From assembly GCA_023386965.1 (NCBI GenBank), contig JAEWIR010000040.1, positions 1-24,778 on the forward strand: 24,778 nt of DNA, given 5' to 3'. Below the pieces are notes generated by a model, which saw only the letters and a list, made by a program, of their open reading frames with translations, searched no databases and had not been told where the DNA came from. Source of the DNA: Bacteroidota bacterium. Its GTDB lineage: Bacteria; Bacteroidota; Bacteroidia; Flavobacteriales; Weeksellaceae. Positions within the stretch are counted from its first letter, which is position 1. Each line of letters starts with the position of its first letter. This document shows positions 21,174-24,778 of the stretch, piece after piece. The position numbers and the translations under genes are program-made.

Positions 21174-22541
21174 TTACCTTCCAAAGAGGTTTCCGCCCAT
21201 TCCGGGCATCTTAGGCATTCCCTTGCTCATCATCTCCATCATCTGCTTGCCCTGTGGCCCCTGCATCATCTTCATCATCTTGCCCATCTGCTCAAACTGC
21301 TTCATAAGAGCGTTTACATCTTCAATCTTTCTTCCCGCACCTTTGGCGATCCTGTTTTTCCTTTGAGTATTTATAATTGAAGGTCTCCTTCTTTCCTCAG
21401 GCGTCATGGAATGGATGATGGCTTCAATATGCTTGAAGGCGTCATCATTGATATCAACATCCTTGATGGCTTTTCCAACCCCCGGAATCATGCCCATAAG
21501 GTCCTTCATATTACCCATTTTCTTGATCTGACTGATCTGCTGAAGGAAATCATCAAAGCCAAATTCATTCTTAGCGATTTTCTTATGCAGCTTTTTAGCC
21601 TCTTCTTCGTCAAACTGTTCCTGAGCTCTCTCCACCAGGGAAACAACATCACCCATGCCCAGTATCCTGTCGGCCATCCTTTCGGGATAAAACAGGTCCA
21701 GCGCCTCCATCTTCTCACCTGTGGAAATGAATTTAATTGGTTTTTCAACTACAGAACGTATTGTAAGAGCTGCACCTCCACGTGTATCTCCATCCAGTTT
21801 GGTAAGAACAACACCGTCAAAGTTCAGGGCCTCGTTAAAGGTCCTGGCCGTATTCACGGCATCCTGACCGGTCATGGAGTCTACCACGAAAAGCGTTTCG
21901 TCGGGCTTGATAAAATAGTGAACAGACTTGATCTCGTTCATCATCTGCTCATCAATAGCCAGACGGCCGGCGGTATCCACAATTACTACATCATGGTTGT
22001 TTTCCTTAGCAAATTTGATTGCGTTTTCAGCAATGGAAGAGGGGTTTACAGATCCTTCTTCAGTATATACAGGCACCTGAATCTGGCTACCTAGCACTTT
22101 CAGCTGCTCAATAGCTGCAGGTCTGTATACGTCGCAGGCAACCAACAGAGGTTTTTTGCTTTTCTTTTGTTTCAGGTAATGTGCCAGTTTTCCTGAAAAG
22201 GTCGTTTTCCCGGAACCCTGCAAACCGGCAATAAGAATGACACTTGGCTTACCGGACAGGTTAATTCCTGCGTGCGTGCTTCCCATAAGCTCCACCAATT
22301 CATCATGTACGATCTTGGTCATGAGCTGTCCCGGCGTAAGCGAAGTAAGGACATTCTGGCCCAAAGCTTTGTCCTGCACACGTTTGGTTAGATCCTTGGC
22401 AACTTTAAAGTTAACATCGGCATCAACAAGTGCTCTCCGGATCTCCTTTACGGTTTCGGCTACATTAATCTCTGTAATCTTACCGCGCCCGGAAATGTTG
22501 TGAAGTGCTTTGTCTAATTTATCCTGTAAACTGTTGAACAT
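21174..22541 (-). CDS. ffh: Signal recognition particle protein Ffh
   Basis: The SRP GTPase that delivers nascent membrane proteins to FtsY and SecYEG, 455 residues. The N-domain (1-90) starts MFNSLQDKLDKALHNISG. The G-domain has G1 GLQGSGKTT (106-114), DTAGRLAIDEQ and TKLDGDTRGGAA. The C-terminal M-domain, which binds SRP RNA and signal peptides, has IPGVGKAIKD and a Met-rich tail with repeated MM pairs ending GMGGNLFGR. All catalytic motifs look intact. No SRP RNA gene was recognised in the window. Confidence 0.98.
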   Translation of the reverse strand: MFNSLQDKLDKALHNISGRGKITEINVAETVKEIRRALVDADVNFKVAKDLTKRVQDKALGQNVLTSLTPGQLMTKIVHDELVELMGSTHAGINLSGKPSVILIAGLQGSGKTTFSGKLAHYLKQKKSKKPLLVACDVYRPAAIEQLKVLGSQIQVPVYTEEGSVNPSSIAENAIKFAKENNHDVVIVDTAGRLAIDEQMMNEIKSVHYFIKPDETLFVVDSMTGQDAVNTARTFNEALNFDGVVLTKLDGDTRGGAALTIRSVVEKPIKFISTGEKMEALDLFYPERMADRILGMGDVVSLVERAQEQFDEEEAKKLHKKIAKNEFGFDDFLQQISQIKKMGNMKDLMGMIPGVGKAIKDVDINDDAFKHIEAIIHSMTPEERRRPSIINTQRKNRIAKGAGRKIEDVNALMKQFEQMGKMMKMMQGPQGKQMMEMMSKGMPKMPGMGGNLFGR

Positions 22542-22561
22542 TGTTATTTATTTAAGATGCG

Positions 22562-22569
22562 CAAAAATA
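22562..22569 (-). promoter_or_regulatory. Putative -7 box of ffh
   Basis: TATTTTTG on the minus strand, 20 nt above the ATG at 22541, in the 97-bp divergent gap to the atp operon. No TTG at the right distance was seen. Confidence 0.55.
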
Positions 22570-22621
22570 CAGAAATTTGATGATATTTAAAATTGAAATT
22601 CCCCGCCCGGTCAATAATCAG

Positions 22622-22629
22622 TACTTTTG
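22622..22629 (+). promoter_or_regulatory. -7 box at the head of the atp operon
   Basis: TACTTTTG matches TAnnTTTG and ends 9 nt before the ATG at 22639. This gives a nearly leaderless transcript. It also covers the TTG codon at 22627 that could be mistaken for the start. Confidence 0.55.
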
Positions 22630-22638
22630 CAAAAATTT

Positions 22639-22920
22639 ATGATGAACTCCGAAGATCCGGACCTGCATAAGAAGGAAATCAGCGGTGGTAAACACCTGCT
22701 GAATACAGGTTTCCGTCAGTACGGTATCTATTCCGGTATCGTTTTCCAGATGCTCGCTACCATGGGACTGGGTTTTTGGGGCGGTAAAAAGATCAATGAC
22801 TGGCTGGAGGTAAGCAGCAATCTGCTGACCGTTGGAATCGGGTTGGCTGCCATGGCACTTGCACTGTATAATCTAATAACTCAGCTTAACAAAATTCAGA
22901 AAAATGAAAATAAACAGTAA
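22639..22920 (+). CDS. AtpZ/AtpI-like F0F1 ATPase accessory membrane protein
   Basis: A small inner-membrane protein of 93 residues with two hydrophobic helices, YSGIVFQMLATMGLGFWGG and LLTVGIGLAAMALALYNLI, and a GFWGGKKINDWL segment between them. This matches the ATPase_gene1 (AtpZ) family found at the head of atp operons. Such proteins aid F0 assembly or form a Mg2+/Ca2+ transporter with AtpI. The start is taken at ATG 22639 (or 22642); the frame is open from TTG 22627 but that codon is inside the -7 box. Overlaps the next gene by 17 bp. Confidence 0.85.
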   Translation: MMNSEDPDLHKKEISGGKHLLNTGFRQYGIYSGIVFQMLATMGLGFWGGKKINDWLEVSSNLLTVGIGLAAMALALYNLITQLNKIQKNENKQ

Positions 22921-23302
22921 TACGCTTTACATTGTACTGTATTTCCTGATGTTCACCGTCCATTTTGGCGTTTTTCAGTGGCTGCAAAAAGGGCATGAAG
23001 CCATCTTTATCCGCTATTATATGTTCCTGACACTGCTTTTTGTTATGGTGATCACCGTACTGAGCATCATGAAAAGGATGTATCCGACATATATCGGATT
23101 TGGATTCCTGGGCATGGTAATGGTGAAGATGACTGGGCTTTTTCTGGTGATGAATCAGCTGGATCTCAGTTCGGTACCCAATTATAAACTCCACTTTGCG
23201 GCTCCCTACCTGTTGACACTTGTCCTCGAAACTTTGTATGCGGTAAAACTCATAAAAGATGTGGATCACGGAGTAAGTTCAAAAGATGAAAAAAATCAGT
23301 AG
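22904..23302 (+). CDS. Uncharacterised four-helix membrane protein of the atp operon
   Basis: A 132-residue protein with four predicted membrane helices: about 8-24 (YIVLYFLMFTVHFGVFQ), 38-56 (YYMFLTLLFVMVITVLSIM), 65-85 (IGFGFLGMVMVKMTGLFLVM) and 100-117 (PYLLTLVLETLYAVKLI), and a charged C-terminal tail. It starts inside the end of the AtpZ-like gene (17-bp overlap), which implies coupled translation. Position and size match a small protein found between atpZ and atpB in other Flavobacteriia (I believe catalogued as DUF6168, from memory). An AtpI-like role in c-ring assembly is a guess from position. Confidence 0.78.
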   Translation: MKINSNTLYIVLYFLMFTVHFGVFQWLQKGHEAIFIRYYMFLTLLFVMVITVLSIMKRMYPTYIGFGFLGMVMVKMTGLFLVMNQLDLSSVPNYKLHFAAPYLLTLVLETLYAVKLIKDVDHGVSSKDEKNQ

Positions 23303-23310
23303 TCTGCTTT

Positions 23311-23340
23311 TTTGTATTCTGATTATTTATCCTATTTTTG
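23311..23340 (+). promoter_or_regulatory. Internal promoter before atpB
   Basis: TTTG (23311-23314), an 18-nt spacer, then TATTTTTG (23333-23340), a full TAnnTTTG match 24 nt before the ATG at 23365. It gives atpB and the following core subunits a transcript independent of the two accessory genes. Confidence 0.72.
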
Positions 23341-23364
23341 CACAACTTTAAAAAGATATATGTA

Positions 23365-24471
23365 ATGCTTAAAAGAGTTATCCTTTTAGTTGGTTTTTTA
23401 TCTGTATTTTCCCTTTCGCCGGCACAGCATGATACTGCAGCCATGGAGGCGCACCCAACAACTGAAGTAGTAGGTGAAGTTTCGGCTGCAGAACAGGAAA
23501 AGATAGAAAATCAGGAGTTTATTCAACATCACGTAAAGGATGCTCACAGCTTCGATATCATGGTTACCAAAGACGGCCGTCATATTGGTTTTCCGTTACC
23601 GGTAATTTTCTACGATCAGGACAACGGACTTCATGCCATGATGAGTTCTGCCTTTCATCACGGCGAAACTGTAGTTGAGAGTAAGGGAAGCCATTACAAG
23701 CTGTACCACGGTAAAATTTATAAGACGGACGCTGCGGGAACAATAACTTATGACGATCACGGTCACGCAACCAACGCAAAGATGCTGGATCTTTCCATTA
23801 CCAAAAGTGTTCTGGCCATCATTTTCGTTTCTCTGCTGATGATCCTGCTGTTTACATCCATAGCACGCGGATACAAAAACTCTTTGGTTCCTACAGGTGC
23901 AGCGCGTCTTTTTGAACCTGTGATTGTATTCATCAGAGATGATATCGCCAAGCCAAACATCGGGTCCAAGTATAAGAAGTATATGCCTTATTTGCTTACG
24001 GTATTCTTCTTCATCCTTTTCCTTAATATTTTAGGTCTGATGCCTTTCGGTATCAACGTAACAGGTAACCTGGCAATTACAGCGGCGCTGGCCATCATCA
24101 CCTTCCTTCTTACACAGTTTACAGCCAACAGAAATTATTGGCAGCACATTTTCTGGATGCCGGGATTGCCTTGGCCAATGAAAATCGTTATGATGCCAAT
24201 TGAAGTGATCGGAATGTTCATTAAACCGTTTGCACTGCTTATCCGTCTCTTTGCCAACATGACTGCGGGTCACATTGTAGTAATGTCACTTATCGCCATG
24301 ATCTATGTGTTCAAGAACATCATCGGAGGTATCGCGTTTCCTTTCCTTACATTTGTACTTTATCTGCTGGAAATCCTGGTAGCTTTCCTTCAGGCATATA
24401 TATTCGCAATGCTTTCTGCAGTTTACTTCGGAATGGCGAATGAAGAGCACCACCATGAGGAAGCTCATTAA
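23365..24471 (+). CDS. atpB: ATP synthase F0 subunit a
   Basis: The stator subunit that forms the proton half-channels, 368 residues. The start at 23365 gives a clean signal peptide, MLKRVILLVGFLSVFSLSPA, with cleavage before Gln21; the frame is open from TTG 23338, but that codon lies in the -7 box. A periplasmic extension of about 120 residues with some thirteen His comes before the first membrane helix (about 144-163). The conserved core follows: NILGLMPFGINVTGN and the essential Arg in ALLIRLFANMTAGH (Arg294), then the last two helices and a His/Glu tail EEHHHEEAH. E. coli subunit a is about 271 residues, so most of the extra length is the extension. Confidence 0.96.
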   Translation: MLKRVILLVGFLSVFSLSPAQHDTAAMEAHPTTEVVGEVSAAEQEKIENQEFIQHHVKDAHSFDIMVTKDGRHIGFPLPVIFYDQDNGLHAMMSSAFHHGETVVESKGSHYKLYHGKIYKTDAAGTITYDDHGHATNAKMLDLSITKSVLAIIFVSLLMILLFTSIARGYKNSLVPTGAARLFEPVIVFIRDDIAKPNIGSKYKKYMPYLLTVFFFILFLNILGLMPFGINVTGNLAITAALAIITFLLTQFTANRNYWQHIFWMPGLPWPMKIVMMPIEVIGMFIKPFALLIRLFANMTAGHIVVMSLIAMIYVFKNIIGGIAFPFLTFVLYLLEILVAFLQAYIFAMLSAVYFGMANEEHHHEEAH

Positions 24472-24500
24472 TTAAGAGCAAAGTATAGGTAAAAGTAAAA

Positions 24501-24516
24501 TGCCATTAATGTGGCA
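24501..24516 (+). other. Small hairpin in the atpB-atpE spacer
   Basis: TGCCAT (24501-24506) pairs with GTGGCA (24511-24516) with one G-U pair and loop TAAT. No T-run follows, so it is not a standard terminator. It could stabilise or mark a processing point in the message ahead of atpE. Confidence 0.4.
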
Positions 24517-24520
24517 CAAA

Positions 24521-24555
24521 CAGCCAACAGCTGATTGCCAATAGCTGAAAGCAAA
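24521..24555 (+). repeat. Heptanucleotide-period repeat before atpE
   Basis: Five consecutive 7-nt units (CAGCCAA, CAGCTGA, TTGCCAA, TAGCTGA, AAGCAAA) share GC at the third and fourth positions and A at the seventh. Alternate units are nearly identical, so GCCAACAGCTGA at 24523 recurs as GCCAATAGCTGA at 24537. Noncoding, within the 114-bp gap between atpB and atpE. Confidence 0.55.
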
Positions 24556-24585
24556 AACAGAAACTAATTTTTTAAATTATATATT

Positions 24586-24778
24586 ATGGAAATCCCTAAG
24601 TTAGTAGGAGCAGGTTTAGTAGTAATTGGAGCAGGTCTTGGTATCGGTAAAATCGGTGCTGCTGCTTTGGAAGGTATGGCTCGTCAGCCAGAGCAGGCAG
24701 GTAAACTGCAAACTGCGATGCTTATTGCTGCTGCACTTGTAGAAGGTCTTGCATTTGCTGCATTGTTCGCAGTAAACT
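24586..24778 (+). CDS. atpE: ATP synthase F0 subunit c, 3' end off window
   Basis: The rotor-ring subunit; 64 complete codons are visible before the edge. The first helix is Gly-rich (VVIGAGLGIGKIGAAALEGM), the polar loop is ARQPEQ with Arg33-Gln34-Pro35, and the second helix carries the ion-binding carboxylate in AALVEGLAF (Glu53). The usual position of the carboxylate relative to the loop (20 residues after Arg) is kept. Compared from memory with the Na+-type c subunit of Ilyobacter, the Na+ ligand positions are Ile20, Gly54 and Leu55 rather than Gln, Ser and Thr, so proton use is predicted. An A/T-rich leader without Shine-Dalgarno precedes the ATG. Confidence 0.95.
   Translation, partial: MEIPKLVGAGLVVIGAGLGIGKIGAAALEGMARQPEQAGKLQTAMLIAAALVEGLAFAALFAVN

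Noticed and set aside
21411..22094. 227-codon plus-strand open frame inside ffh
   Set aside because: Antisense to the Ffh G and M domains; openness follows from the codon usage of ffh, with no promoter or family signal.
22627..22638. TTG upstream start for the AtpZ-like gene
   Set aside because: The codon lies inside the -7 promoter box TACTTTTG, so it would not be transcribed.
23338..23364. TTG upstream start for atpB
   Set aside because: The codon lies inside the -7 box TATTTTTG, and starting at 23365 gives a clean signal peptide.
24501..24516. Hairpin behind atpB as a rho-independent terminator
   Set aside because: No T-run follows and atpE must be expressed with atpB; noted only as a small hairpin.
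1..24778. Mobile element, defence island, CRISPR array or tRNA genes
   Set aside because: No transposase, integrase, repeat-spacer array, restriction or toxin genes, or cloverleaf sequences were recognised on either strand; gene style is uniform throughout.

Overview
The window reads as ordinary chromosome of a Flavobacteriia bacterium, probably of the Chryseobacterium/Weeksellaceae type. The basis is: promoters of the Bacteroidota form TAnnTTTG, A-rich leaders without Shine-Dalgarno sequences, a TamL lipoprotein, a MarR/FadN-type beta-oxidation pair, an Ala/Pro/Glu-tailed L9, and an atp operon that opens atpZ - small membrane protein - atpB - atpE with a long periplasmic extension on subunit a. 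The genus is inferred from gene content and style, not from a database match.

Layout. Positions 1-2573 (minus): a MarR regulator and a bifunctional hydroxyacyl-CoA dehydrogenase/enoyl-CoA hydratase that runs off the left edge; a 30-bp perfect palindrome lies in the marR promoter. 2738-5272 (minus): an iron/haem/cobalamin-type ABC ATPase and permease, then a TlpA-like lipoprotein with its own terminator. 5302-7072 (plus): a PaaE-like ferredoxin reductase and a SanA/YdcF-like membrane protein. 7078-9657 (minus): TamL, whose start codon region overlaps the start of a divergent SpoU-type RNA methyltransferase (9643-10383). 10395-11759 (minus): a class 3-like aldehyde dehydrogenase. 11958-13228 (minus): rpsF-rpsR-rplI, with a clear promoter and terminator. 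13299-17064 (minus): a ClC antiporter, a lone E2 acyltransferase and a SAM hydrolase-family protein. 17203-18162 (plus): a PhoH-family ATPase. 18294-21100 (plus): four successive small secreted outer-membrane beta-barrel genes, each with its own promoter and terminator. 21174-22541 (minus): ffh. 22639 to the right edge (plus): the start of the ATP synthase operon.

The themes are cell-envelope biogenesis and transport (TamL, barrels, ffh, SanA), core translation, fatty-acid and acyl-CoA metabolism, and energy conservation. No tRNA, rRNA, CRISPR array, insertion sequence, phage gene or defence island was seen, and no stretch over 300 bases lacks a gene. I found no convincing undescribed multi-gene system. 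The best leads are the marR palindrome, the SAM-hydrolase homologue that lacks the usual catalytic His motif, the barrel array, the uncharacterised membrane protein in the atp operon, and a 7-nt-period repeat between atpB and atpE.
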